Assembly (NCBI GenBank): GCA_002310235.1
Contig: DBYO01000033.1
Span: 1-64,000, forward strand
Direction of reading: 5' to 3'
DNA from: Bacteroidales bacterium UBA1184
GTDB lineage: Bacteria; Bacteroidota; Bacteroidia; Bacteroidales; ML635J-15
DNA length: 64,000 nt
Positions within the stretch are counted from its first letter, which is position 1. Each line of letters begins with the position of its first letter. Under the pieces are notes generated by a model. That model searched no databases, had not been told where the DNA came from, and saw nothing but the letters and a program-made list of their open reading frames with translations. Positions 27,509-35,517 of this stretch are shown here, one piece after another. The position numbers and the translations under genes are program-made.

Positions 27509-28143
27509 TGAATATACGATATTTGGTCATCGAAGGAAACATCGGAGCCGGCAAAACAAGCCTCAGCAAGCTTATTGCCGAACGAAAAAAAGGAAAACTA
27601 TTCCTTGAACAATATGCCGAAAACCCCTTCTTACCAAAATTCTACGAAAATCCGGAAAGATATTCTTTCCCACTAGAACTTTCGTTTCTAGCCGACAGAT
27701 ACAATCAACTCAAAAACAGCATTTCGTCATTCGACCTATTCAACGAGTTGATTGTATCTGATTATTTTTTCATGAAATCGCTGATTTTCTCAGCACATAC
27801 GCTTCAAGAAGACGAGTACAAACTATACCGCCAACTATTCGATATTATATATAGTACGCTGCCCAAGCCCGACTTATATGTATATTTGCATAAAAACACC
27901 GACTTGCTACTCAAGAACATAAGCAAGCGCGGACGCGAATACGAAAAAAATATCACCGCAGAATATCTCAAAGGAATAGAAAACGGCTACTTCAACTTCT
28001 TCAAGCAACAAAATCAAATGAAAATCGTTGTTATCGACACAAATAACATCGATTTTGTAAACAATCCCGATGATTTAATAAAGATTGAAGACGCCATATT
28101 CAACAACGAATATGAGATCGGAATAACCAGACTAATTTTATAG
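27508..28143 (+). CDS. Deoxynucleoside kinase
   Basis: 211 residues. P-loop EGNIGAGKTS (residues 9-18), the deoxynucleoside kinase block ELSFLADRYNQLK, and the lid region ISKRGREYEKNI. It phosphorylates deoxynucleosides (probably dAdo or dGuo) for salvage; the base preference cannot be read. The coupling to prs suggests a nucleotide-supply unit. Confidence 0.92.
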   Translation: MNIRYLVIEGNIGAGKTSLSKLIAERKKGKLFLEQYAENPFLPKFYENPERYSFPLELSFLADRYNQLKNSISSFDLFNELIVSDYFFMKSLIFSAHTLQEDEYKLYRQLFDIIYSTLPKPDLYVYLHKNTDLLLKNISKRGREYEKNITAEYLKGIENGYFNFFKQQNQMKIVVIDTNNIDFVNNPDDLIKIEDAIFNNEYEIGITRLIL

Positions 28144-28197
28144 GTAAAATTTTTCATCTTTTTTAATCTTTTTCTTTACAATTCAAAAACAAGATAT

Positions 28198-28205
28198 TAT
28201 CTTTG
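28198..28205 (+). promoter_or_regulatory. Putative -7 box for OmpA/TPR lipoprotein gene
   Basis: TATCTTTG with a TTTA at 28175-28178, exactly 19 bp upstream, is close to TTTG-N19-TAnnTTTG. The untranslated leader downstream carries a small TCCC-GAAA-GGGA hairpin (28217-28228). Confidence 0.7.
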
Positions 28206-28275
28206 CACAGATTTTTTCCCGAAAGGGACGTAAATAGTTAAATAAATTAAAATTAACAAGAATAAGGAATTAATT

Positions 28276-29991
28276 ATGAAGAGGTTTTTATTTGTAACTT
28301 CAGTGGTAGCATTAGGACTTTTAATGGGTTCTTGCAACGACTTGAAAAAGATGGCAGCTAATGCCGACGACATCAACTACTCTGTAAACCCGAAGGTTCT
28401 CGAAGTTCACAACGGTCAGGTAGCTGTAAATATTACTGGTAATTTCCCTGAAAAGTACTTCAGAAAGAAAGTATCTGCAACTTTAACCCCAACATTGGTA
28501 TGGGACGGTGGCGAAAAGGCCCTCACTCCTATCTATGTACAAGGTGAAAAAGTTTCTGGAAATGGACAGGTTATTAAGTACAAACCAGGTGGAGCTTTCT
28601 CATACAACGACAAGTTCGACTACTCACCTGAAATGCGTAGATCGAAACTCGTTCTTAAGATTACTGCTGTTAAGGGTACAAAGGAAGCTGAATTCGATCC
28701 AGAAGATATAGCTGAAGGTATCGTAGCTACTCCAGAACTTGTTAAGATGAACGGCGGAAAGTCATCGAACGCTGCTAGCAACTTCAAGAAGGACAACACT
28801 GCTTCGAAGATCGCTGCTATCAACTACGACAAGAACAAAGCTGACATCAAGTCATCAGAAACTAAGAAGGACGAAATCGCTGAAATGCAGAAGTACATTA
28901 AGGAATCTAAGGACAACGACCGCGTAAGATTCGATGGTGTTGAACTTAAGTCATACGCTTCTCCAGAAGGTGCTCAGGACATCAACAAGAAAGTTTCTAA
29001 CGACCGTTCAAATAGCGCAAGCAAGTTCGCTAAGAACGAATTCAAGGGCGTTAACGGTGCTGACGGAAGCAACTTCTTCAAGACTTTGGTTACCGAAGAA
29101 GACTGGGAAGGTTTCAAGACTGCAGTACAGAATTCTAACCTCGCTGACAAGGATATGATCATCAGAGTTATCAACATGAACTCGGATCCTGACAAGAGAG
29201 AAGAAGAAATCAGAAATATGAAGAGCACTTTCGACGAACTCGAAAAGGAAGTTCTCCCAAGCTTGCGTCGTTCTGAAATCGTTATCAATGTAACTAACAT
29301 TGGTAAGACCGATGAAGAAATTGCTAAACAGTACAATGAAGATCCTAGCAAGCTCTCATTCACCGAAATCATGCACTATGGTGAAATCACCGAAGACGCA
29401 AACAAGAGAGTTGAAATCTACACTAAGGCTACCGAACTCTTCCCAGAAGAATGGTCAGCTTACAACAACCTCGGTGCTGCTCTCTACGAAACTAAGGACT
29501 ACCAGGCTGCAAAGGTTGCTTTGGAAAAGGCTAAGAGCAAGAGCAACGGAAACGCAACAGTTCTCAACAACATGGGTAATGTAGCACTTTCAGAAGGTAA
29601 TGTAGAAGAAGCTGAATCGAACTACGCTTCTGCAACTGGTGTTAGCGAAGCTAGCGCAGGTCAGGGTGTTATCGCAATAAAGAAGGGACAGTATGCTAAC
29701 GCATCGAACTTCTACGGCGACGACTGCTCATTCAACGCAGGTCTTGCTAAGTGCCTTAACAAGGAAAACGAAGCTGCTATGACTGCTCTCAACTGCGGTG
29801 ACGAAAAGGAAGACGCTATGAACTACTACCTGAAGGCTGTAGTTAGCGCTCGCAAGGCTGACAACGAAGGCGTTTTCAACAACTTGAGAACTGCTTGCCA
29901 GAAGGATTCAAGCTTGAAGGATTTCGCTGCAAAGGATGTTGAATTCATCAACCTCTTCGAAAACGATACTTTCAAGTCAATCGTAAAGTAA
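28276..29991 (+). CDS. Lipoprotein with OmpA-like and TPR regions, strongly codon-biased
   Basis: 571 residues. The lipobox is LMGSC (Cys20). An N-terminal beta-rich domain (~35-150) is followed by an OmpA-like segment (~175-260; KSYASPEGAQDINKKVSNDR resembles the SPEG...N..LS..RA pattern) and TPR-like helices (~370-480; WSAYNNLGAALYETKDYQAA). Codon choice is far more uniform (AAG, GCT, GTT, AAC) than in neighbouring genes, which suggests a very abundant protein. A good promoter and strong terminator frame it as a single-gene unit. I do not recognise a named family. It is likely an outer-membrane lipoprotein. Confidence 0.8.
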   Translation: MKRFLFVTSVVALGLLMGSCNDLKKMAANADDINYSVNPKVLEVHNGQVAVNITGNFPEKYFRKKVSATLTPTLVWDGGEKALTPIYVQGEKVSGNGQVIKYKPGGAFSYNDKFDYSPEMRRSKLVLKITAVKGTKEAEFDPEDIAEGIVATPELVKMNGGKSSNAASNFKKDNTASKIAAINYDKNKADIKSSETKKDEIAEMQKYIKESKDNDRVRFDGVELKSYASPEGAQDINKKVSNDRSNSASKFAKNEFKGVNGADGSNFFKTLVTEEDWEGFKTAVQNSNLADKDMIIRVINMNSDPDKREEEIRNMKSTFDELEKEVLPSLRRSEIVINVTNIGKTDEEIAKQYNEDPSKLSFTEIMHYGEITEDANKRVEIYTKATELFPEEWSAYNNLGAALYETKDYQAAKVALEKAKSKSNGNATVLNNMGNVALSEGNVEEAESNYASATGVSEASAGQGVIAIKKGQYANASNFYGDDCSFNAGLAKCLNKENEAAMTALNCGDEKEDAMNYYLKAVVSARKADNEGVFNNLRTACQKDSSLKDFAAKDVEFINLFENDTFKSIVK

Positions 29992-30007
29992 GTTAAACAC
30001 ACTTCAT

Positions 30008-30038
30008 AAAAAAAGGCTACCAATCGGTAGCCTTTTTT
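30008..30038 (+). terminator. Terminator after lipoprotein gene
   Basis: AAAAAAGGCTACC pairs with GGTAGCCTTTTTT around an AATC loop. Confidence 0.92.
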
Positions 30039-30051
30039 ATTGTACATTAAA

Positions 30052-30089
30052 CGGAACGTCATCCTGAACTTGTTTCAGGATCTGTTCCG
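30052..30089. repeat. REP-like palindrome (CGGAAC / ATCCTGAA...TTCAGGAT)
   Basis: CGGAAC-gtc-ATCCTGAA-cttgt-TTCAGGAT-ct-GTTCCG forms a long near-perfect hairpin followed by TTTTTATT. The ATCCTGAAC...TTCAGGAT core is a form I recognise as a dispersed intergenic palindrome in many bacterial genomes. It lies between the converging lipoprotein and aminotransferase genes and could also terminate transcription. Confidence 0.7.
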
Positions 30090-30095
30090 TTTTTA

Positions 30096-31286
30096 TTATA
30101 TCTCGTTCAGTGTCTTTATTATCAATTCGCTTGCTTCATCAATCTCCTCATCAGTGATTACCAAAGGCGGAGCAATACGGAATGCCGTATCATGGAAAAT
30201 AAACCAGTCGGAAATAAGTCCGTTAACTATCGCACGCTTAATAAACTTCAGTACATTGTCGAACGAACCTATCTCAACAGCCAACAGCAAGCCCTTACCT
30301 CTTATTTCATTTATCATAGGATGCGACTTTAGATTTGATATAAATCTGTCAGCCTTAGCCTGAACAGTATCGACAATGCCCGATTCGTTGATATATTTAA
30401 CCCCGGCAAGTGCAGCTGCCGCAGAAACCGGATGTCCGCCAAAGGTTGTTATATGGCCCAAAACAGGGTCTGTCATAAACGACGACATTATCTTGCGCGA
30501 CGAAACAAACGCACCTATAGGCATCCCTGCACCCAAAGCTTTCGCAAAACAAATTATGTCGGGTTCTATTCCGTAATGCATGAATCCGAACATCTTGCCT
30601 GTACGGCCAAATCCCGTCTGTATTTCGTCGAGAATCAACAAAGCGCCTTTTCTCGTACAAACCGAACGCAATTCCTGCATATACTCCACTGTAGGAACCA
30701 TAACACCGCCCTCGGCCTGAATTGATTCGAGAACTACACAAGCCGTGTCCTCGTCAATCTGCGAAAGCTGGTCGAAATTATTGAGTTCCAAGTGATAAAC
30801 ATCGGGCAGCAACGGACGGAACGAACGTTTGAAATCCTCGTTACCACAAAGGCTTAGAGCGCCTTGCGTGCTACCATGATAGGCATTCACAAACGAAAAC
30901 ATCTTGCGACGGCGAGTGTAACGCTTGGCAAGCTTGGTTGCTCCTTCGATGGCCTCGCTCCCACTATTTACAAAATACACATTGTCGAATTTCTCGGGAA
31001 GCATCTTGCACAGATACTCGGCAAGTTCAACCTGTGGCGACTGAACAAACTCACCGTACACCATAAGGTGCATATATTTTTCGACCTGCTCATGAATGGC
31101 TTTCATTACCACTTCGTTGCAATGTCCGAGCGAACTTACCGAAACACCCGAAATCAAATCAAAATACTTCTTGCCGTCGGGACCATACATATATACGCCC
31201 TTGGCTCTCTCAATTTCAACAAGATACGGACTTTCTGAAGTCTGACCTATATAATTAAGGAAAAGCTCCCTATGAGATATGTTCAT
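30096..31286 (-). CDS. Class III aminotransferase (acetylornithine/ornithine-type family)
   Basis: 396 residues. PLP fold type I, class III: FVNSGSEAIEGATKLAKRYT, the ALLILDEIQTGFGRTG block, and the PLP Lys in IICFAKALGAGMPIGAF. Substrate is undetermined; relatives act on acetylornithine, ornithine, 4-aminobutyrate or similar. No arginine-pathway gene is adjacent. Its start overlaps the end of the upstream response regulator by 17 bp in a different frame. Confidence 0.9.
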   Translation of the reverse strand: MNISHRELFLNYIGQTSESPYLVEIERAKGVYMYGPDGKKYFDLISGVSVSSLGHCNEVVMKAIHEQVEKYMHLMVYGEFVQSPQVELAEYLCKMLPEKFDNVYFVNSGSEAIEGATKLAKRYTRRRKMFSFVNAYHGSTQGALSLCGNEDFKRSFRPLLPDVYHLELNNFDQLSQIDEDTACVVLESIQAEGGVMVPTVEYMQELRSVCTRKGALLILDEIQTGFGRTGKMFGFMHYGIEPDIICFAKALGAGMPIGAFVSSRKIMSSFMTDPVLGHITTFGGHPVSAAAALAGVKYINESGIVDTVQAKADRFISNLKSHPMINEIRGKGLLLAVEIGSFDNVLKFIKRAIVNGLISDWFIFHDTAFRIAPPLVITDEEIDEASELIIKTLNEI

Positions 31287-31656
31287 CGTTCAAATGTTTA
31301 TGCAGGATATGTTTTTCCAATGCCTTGTTTGCAGCAGTCAGAAAACGCTCGTAAGCTATTGGCTTCAGCAAATAGTCGGTAATATCGTAGTCGTAGGCCT
31401 CGAGCGCATATTTGCGGCTTGCAGAAATGACAACAATCTGGATATCCTTCTTATACTTGTCAAGAAAGTCGAATCCGCTCATCTGAGGCATTTCAATGTC
31501 AAGGAAAATAAGAGAAACATTATTTTCCTCAATGCATTTCTCTATCCCTACCGGATTGGCAAAAGTTCCGCAACATGTAAGGAATTCCGACTTCTTTATA
31601 AAGCCAGCAATCTGAGTTCTAATAACTTCGCTGTCGTCAACCACTATACAATTCAT
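31270..31656 (-). CDS. Stand-alone response regulator receiver domain protein
   Basis: 128 residues, receiver domain only. Acidic pocket Asp7/Asp8, phosphoacceptor Asp53 (FLDIEMPQMSG), Ser78 (VISAS) and Lys98 (YLLKPI). The sequence around the Lys (DYLLKPIAYERF) is of the LytR/AlgR type, yet no LytTR DNA-binding domain follows; only about 20 residues remain after the receiver. No histidine kinase gene is adjacent. It overlaps the aminotransferase gene start, so the two are co-translated. Confidence 0.9.
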   Translation of the reverse strand: MNCIVVDDSEVIRTQIAGFIKKSEFLTCCGTFANPVGIEKCIEENNVSLIFLDIEMPQMSGFDFLDKYKKDIQIVVISASRKYALEAYDYDITDYLLKPIAYERFLTAANKALEKHILHKHLNDEHIS

Positions 31657-32028
31657 CTCGAAACACTATGACTATTCGATTCACAAAGGTATAAAAAATA
31701 GAATTACAAAAAATAGGTAGTTTCTGGTTTCAAAGTTTCATGTTTCTGGTTGGTAACATGACGCAAAAGGATTGATTGCGCGAGCTAAAAGTTTACGATA
31801 TACGATTTTGAACCCTTGAACTTTGAAGCCTTATACCATGAACAAGAAACTTGAAACGAGAAACCTGAAACGAGAAACCTGAAACGTGCGCAGCACATGA
31901 ACGGCGAAGCCCTCAACGAAGTTAACCTTTAGCTCAGCGTAAGCTAAACTTAGAAACGGCGTAGCCATAGAAACATAGAAACGTGAAACTTTCAAACGGC
32001 GTTAGCCACCGGCGTAGCCACAAAAAAA
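31657..32028. other. Low-complexity intergenic region with GAAAC-type repeats
   Basis: 372 bp without a credible gene. It holds degenerate tandem units such as 'gaaacgagaaacctgaaacg' (31845-31890), several 'ggcgtagcc / ggcgaagcc' fragments (31912-32020) and TTAGCT...AGCTAA (31930-31949). It separates the response regulator start from the SRP RNA 3' end. Confidence 0.6.
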
Positions 32029-32124
32029 GGGTAAGCTACTTATATCGCACCGCTACAACCTCCTACCTTTGCTTTCTTCCGAACCTGGAGGATTCAGAGG
32101 GAGCTGGTCGTATAAGACTTACCC
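32029..32124 (-). ncRNA. ffs: Signal recognition particle RNA (small bacterial type)
   Basis: The minus strand starts GGGTAAGTCTTATACGACC and ends ...ATATAAGTAGCTTACCC, so the ends pair (GGGTAAG/CTTACCC). The apical domain CCTCCAGGTTCGGAAGAAAGC...GGTAGGAGG carries the SRP tetraloop GGAA and the asymmetric-loop AGC element that bind Ffh. A T7 run follows directly (terminator), and TACTTTTG (32130-32137) lies 5 bp before the 5' end. Confidence 0.9.
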
Positions 32125-32129
32125 GGGCG

Positions 32130-32137
32130 CAAAAGTA
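32130..32137 (-). promoter_or_regulatory. -7 box for SRP RNA
   Basis: TACTTTTG on the minus strand lies just upstream of the SRP RNA 5' end, at the spacing expected of a -7 box. Confidence 0.7.
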
Positions 32138-32174
32138 ATACATTTTTCGCAAAGGCAAGAAAGAAATTAATTTT

Positions 32175-32205
32175 TTTGCTCTGTGGCATTAAAATGGTAA
32201 CTTTG
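32175..32205 (+). promoter_or_regulatory. Consensus Bacteroidota promoter for the pyrC run
   Basis: TTTG (32175-32178), 19 bp, then TAACTTTG (32198-32205), an exact match to TTTG-N19-TAnnTTTG. It lies 18 bp before the pyrC start. Confidence 0.85.
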
Positions 32206-32223
32206 CCAATATAAACATGACAC

Positions 32224-33561
32224 ATGAAAACTCTTATAAAGAACGCATTTGTTGTAAACGAAGGTCGCATCGAGAAGCAAAACTTAGTAATAAATGACGA
32301 ATACATCGAAGAGATACTTCCTGCCGGACTTCACGATGGCCAATATGACAAAACCATTGACACTGAAGGACTTTACCTGTTACCAGGCGTAATCGACGAC
32401 CAGGTGCACTTCCGCGAACCGGGTGCAACCCACAAGGCCGACATACATTCCGAATCGCGTGCAGCAGTCGCTGGCGGTGTAACATCGTACATGGAAATGC
32501 CAAACACCAATCCTTCTACCACAAATGCCGAACTGCTGAAGCAGAAATTCGACATAGCCGCCCAAAATTCGATGGCAAACTACTCGTTCTTCATAGGAGC
32601 CACCGAAGAAAATGCCGACGATATTGCAAAAATAGACACGACCGAAGTCGCTGGCGTAAAACTTTTCCTCGGTTCTTCGACAGGAAGCCTGCTTGTAAAG
32701 GACAAGAACGCTATTGAAGAAATTATGCGCATATCACCGACCATAATAGCTGCACACTGCGAGGACGACGGCATCATAAGCCAAAATCTGCAACACATGC
32801 GCGACATATACGGCGACAATATTCCAATGGAAAAGCACTGCGAAATCCGTAACGCCGAAGCTTGCTACAAGTCGAGCAGCGAAGCCGCCGGAATTGCCAG
32901 CCGCACTGGCGCACATCTGCACATTTTCCATATCAGTACCGAAAAGGAACTTGCATTATTATCTAACAAACCACTAGAAGACAAGAAATTAACCGCAGAA
33001 GTCTGTGTGCACCACCTTTTCTTCAACAGCGACGACTACAAACAGCTAGGCGCAAGAATAAAATGGAATCCAGCCGTAAAATACGAATCGGATCGTCTTG
33101 CTCTGATACAGGCACTAAAAGACGGTAAAATCGATGTCGTAGCTACCGACCATGCACCACATACATGGGAAGAAAAATGCGCACCTTATACAAAATGCCC
33201 ATCGGGAGCACCAATGGTTCAGCATTCGCTGCAGGTAATGATAGAATTGTCGAAGCGAGGCTATTTCGGCATCGAAGATGTTGTAAAATGGATGTGCCAC
33301 AACCCTGCCCGACTCTACAAAATCGACCGACGCGGATTCATACGCAAGGGCTATTTCGCCGACTTCGTACTTGTTGACCTTGATGCAAAATACAAAGTCA
33401 CCAAAGACAACATCATGTACAAGTGCAAATGGTCGCCGCTGGAAGGCTACACTCTCAACTCTAAAATTGTATCAACTTTCGTAAACGGAAAACTGGCATT
33501 CGACAATGGCAAGATTATTGAAGGTAACAAATCAGCAATGAAACTGAAATTTAACAGATAA
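32224..33561 (+). CDS. pyrC: Dihydroorotase (class I)
   Basis: 445 residues. It closes carbamoyl-aspartate to dihydroorotate in pyrimidine synthesis. Visible: VIDDQVHFREPGATHKADI, the KLFLGSSTG block, AAHCED, HIFHIST, and IDVVATDHAPHTWEEK. The first His of the usual HxH zinc pair is Gln here (DQVH); I recall the same DDQVHFREPG in other Bacteroidota enzymes such as P. gingivalis, so it is a clade feature rather than a defect. It heads a same-strand run of closely packed genes. Confidence 0.95.
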   Translation: MKTLIKNAFVVNEGRIEKQNLVINDEYIEEILPAGLHDGQYDKTIDTEGLYLLPGVIDDQVHFREPGATHKADIHSESRAAVAGGVTSYMEMPNTNPSTTNAELLKQKFDIAAQNSMANYSFFIGATEENADDIAKIDTTEVAGVKLFLGSSTGSLLVKDKNAIEEIMRISPTIIAAHCEDDGIISQNLQHMRDIYGDNIPMEKHCEIRNAEACYKSSSEAAGIASRTGAHLHIFHISTEKELALLSNKPLEDKKLTAEVCVHHLFFNSDDYKQLGARIKWNPAVKYESDRLALIQALKDGKIDVVATDHAPHTWEEKCAPYTKCPSGAPMVQHSLQVMIELSKRGYFGIEDVVKWMCHNPARLYKIDRRGFIRKGYFADFVLVDLDAKYKVTKDNIMYKCKWSPLEGYTLNSKIVSTFVNGKLAFDNGKIIEGNKSAMKLKFNR

Positions 33562-33565
33562 GATT

Positions 33566-34072
33566 ATGGCAAAGAGACTTATTATCGCATTGGCTATCGT
33601 ACTTGGCTCGTTCAACGCATTTTCGCAACTGAACAGAACTATAAACGATGAAGGCAAAGACATACTTTATGGATTCTGCACCCGCGACGTCATCGAAAAC
33701 AATGGCGACGGCTGGTTCAAGTCGGAATACGAGGCCTATACCGTAAAAACAGAAAAATTCAACTTCGACCTGCCCGAGAAGTTCGACAGCGTATATGTGT
33801 TCATGGGAACATGGTGCAACAATTCGAAACGCGAAGTTCCGCGCTTCTGCAAGATTTTCGACCTCGACTATTTCAAGGGCATACCGGTAACGTTCATCTG
33901 CGTAAACAGCAAAGGCACCGTCGATGTTGTCGACGTTGACGAGTACTACGTACAGTTTTTCCCGACAATCATTTTCTTCAAGAAAGGCGAAGAATTGTGC
34001 CGTATATTGGAACAGCCACGCACAGAATCTCTCGAATCTGACATCATGGACCTAATGGAAAGGATGCAGTGA
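33566..34072 (+). CDS. Secreted thioredoxin-like protein with monothiol WCxxS site
   Basis: 168 residues with a signal peptide (ends NAFSQ). It has a thioredoxin fold with MGTWCNNSKREVP, so the usual CxxC is Cys84-N-N-Ser87, and cis-Pro133 in FFPTIIFF. A single thiol fits isomerase- or glutathione-reactive-type chemistry rather than simple disulfide reduction; the actual function is unknown. It starts 4 bp after pyrC and ends 1 bp before the next gene. Confidence 0.82.
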   Translation: MAKRLIIALAIVLGSFNAFSQLNRTINDEGKDILYGFCTRDVIENNGDGWFKSEYEAYTVKTEKFNFDLPEKFDSVYVFMGTWCNNSKREVPRFCKIFDLDYFKGIPVTFICVNSKGTVDVVDVDEYYVQFFPTIIFFKKGEELCRILEQPRTESLESDIMDLMERMQ

Positions 34073-34073
34073 T

Positions 34074-34790
34074 ATGAGAAATATTAGATTTTTTCTCGCA
34101 CTGGCATTAATTGCGAGCATTGCTATTTTCGGTTGCAACCGAAATACAGAAATGGCAGAACCTGCCGAAGAACAAGCCGAACAACTGCAGACGGGTGACC
34201 TCGTATTTGTCGCACTGCCGCTCGACTTTATGGCCGATACCACCGAAATGGGTTCTGCAATTGCCGCTTCTACAGGCGACAGCGTTGGAATAAACTACAT
34301 ACACGTGGCAATAGCCGAAGTCGCCAACGACAGCGTCTGGATTATCGATGCCACTCTCGCTCACGGCGTTGACAGACACCCGCTCGATACATTCTTCTGC
34401 GACTTCACACTCAACGACGGCTCGTTGCCACAAATGGACATTATGCGTCTTTCGGACAATAGCAATGCTGCAAAGTATGTCGAAAATGCCAAGCAGTTCA
34501 CTGGACGCGGCTACGACTTGTATTTCCTGCCCGACAACGACGAGCAATACTGCAGCGAACTTGTCCGCAACTCGTACATCGACGAAAAAGGCGAACACCT
34601 TTTCAGCGAAGCACCTATGAACTTCAAGTCCAACGACGGCACATTCCCGCCATACTGGGTTTGGCTTTTCGAACAAATCGGACAACCTATCCCGCAAGGA
34701 CTTCCAGGCACCAACCCCAACGCGATGTCGAAAGAAAAGTGCCTGAAAAAAGTTGACATAAAACTAACCGACTATTCAAAAGCCCAATAG
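34074..34790 (+). CDS. YiiX-type permuted papain-fold lipoprotein
   Basis: 238 residues. The lipobox is AIFGC (Cys21). It has the YiiX/C92 circularly permuted NlpC/P60-like layout: LQTGDLVFVALPLDF, then YIHVAIAE (His77), then DEQYCSELVRNSYI (Cys160). Family members are cysteine hydrolases on peptides, amides or lipids; the substrate here is unknown. It is probably anchored in the outer membrane or periplasm. Confidence 0.85.
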   Translation: MRNIRFFLALALIASIAIFGCNRNTEMAEPAEEQAEQLQTGDLVFVALPLDFMADTTEMGSAIAASTGDSVGINYIHVAIAEVANDSVWIIDATLAHGVDRHPLDTFFCDFTLNDGSLPQMDIMRLSDNSNAAKYVENAKQFTGRGYDLYFLPDNDEQYCSELVRNSYIDEKGEHLFSEAPMNFKSNDGTFPPYWVWLFEQIGQPIPQGLPGTNPNAMSKEKCLKKVDIKLTDYSKAQ

Positions 34791-34792
34791 CT

Positions 34793-35149
34793 ATGGACAT
34801 TGAAAAATTCCGCGAATATTGCCTATCGCTTCCCTGCGTTACCGAAGATTTTCCCTTTGACGAAACAGTACTAGTTTTCCGTGTGAAGAACAAAATCTTC
34901 GCCTGCGTTTGCCTCGACAAGCCCGAACTAGGCGTACTGAAATGCGATCCCGAATATGCCATCGAACTGCGCGACCATTACATGGCAATAGAGCCAGCAT
35001 GGCACTGGAACAAAAAGTATTGGAATCAAATATGGTTCAATCGCGATGTGGACGATAAATTGATTTACGATTTAGCTGCTCATTCGTATAGCGAAGTGGT
35101 CAAAAAGCTGCCAAAGAAAGACCAAATTGATCTAAAAAACACAAAGTAG
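34793..35149 (+). CDS. MmcQ/YjbR family protein
   Basis: 118 residues, the standard length for this cytoplasmic family. Markers: LSLPCVTEDFPFDETVLVFRVKNKIFA and the C-terminal HWNKKYWNQIWFNRDVDDKLIYDLAAHSYSEVVKKLPKK region (a CyaY-like fold thought to bind DNA). Its function is unknown. It lies 2 bp after the YiiX-type gene. Confidence 0.85.
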   Translation: MDIEKFREYCLSLPCVTEDFPFDETVLVFRVKNKIFACVCLDKPELGVLKCDPEYAIELRDHYMAIEPAWHWNKKYWNQIWFNRDVDDKLIYDLAAHSYSEVVKKLPKKDQIDLKNTK

Positions 35150-35153
35150 ATTT

Positions 35154-35456
35154 ATGAAAAAGGTAAAAATCACCGTCATACGCAAAGCCTCCTACCCCGA
35201 TCTTTCTGCAAAGTACGAAAATCCCATCGAACACACATGCGACATTTCCGAAGGCGAATCTTGGATTTCGACCAACGGACAGAAACCTGACGGACTTTGC
35301 GACAGCGCGTGGGAATCGATGCGGTGGTTTGTTGAAGAATTGGCTACAGGACGAGGTAACTTCTACGATGGCTGGATGAAAAATCCCAACTCGGCAATGA
35401 TTTCATGCAATGATGGTTTCCGACCAGTAAGCTTCTATATCGAAACCATTGAATAA
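35154..35456 (+). CDS. TIGR04076 family small protein
   Basis: 100 residues. It matches my memory of the TIGR04076 family by KKVKITVIRKASYPDL, HTCDISEGESWIS, GLCDSAWESM and ISCNDGFRPVSFYIE. Two to three conserved Cys suggest metal or redox binding, but no function is established. It is 4 bp downstream of the YjbR gene. Confidence 0.75.
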   Translation: MKKVKITVIRKASYPDLSAKYENPIEHTCDISEGESWISTNGQKPDGLCDSAWESMRWFVEELATGRGNFYDGWMKNPNSAMISCNDGFRPVSFYIETIE

Positions 35457-35517
35457 TAAACACAACCTATTGAATATTTACTTAATTTTGTCGCTTATTA
35501 ATTTTAATGCGATAAAA

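Noticed and set aside
31740..32020. Possible small RNA or gene in the GAAAC repeats
   Set aside because: The units are degenerate, no promoter box or open frame is associated, and the SRP RNA next to them explains the only clear structure.
32224..33561. Dihydroorotase suspected inactive because of Gln in the HxH site
   Set aside because: The same DDQVHFREPG is recalled in other Bacteroidota enzymes, and the remaining metal-site motifs are intact.
35449..35517. Upstream start for the MORN-caspase gene
   Set aside because: It would place 23 residues before an excellent signal peptide and overlap the preceding gene by 8 bp; the ATG at 35518 fits better.
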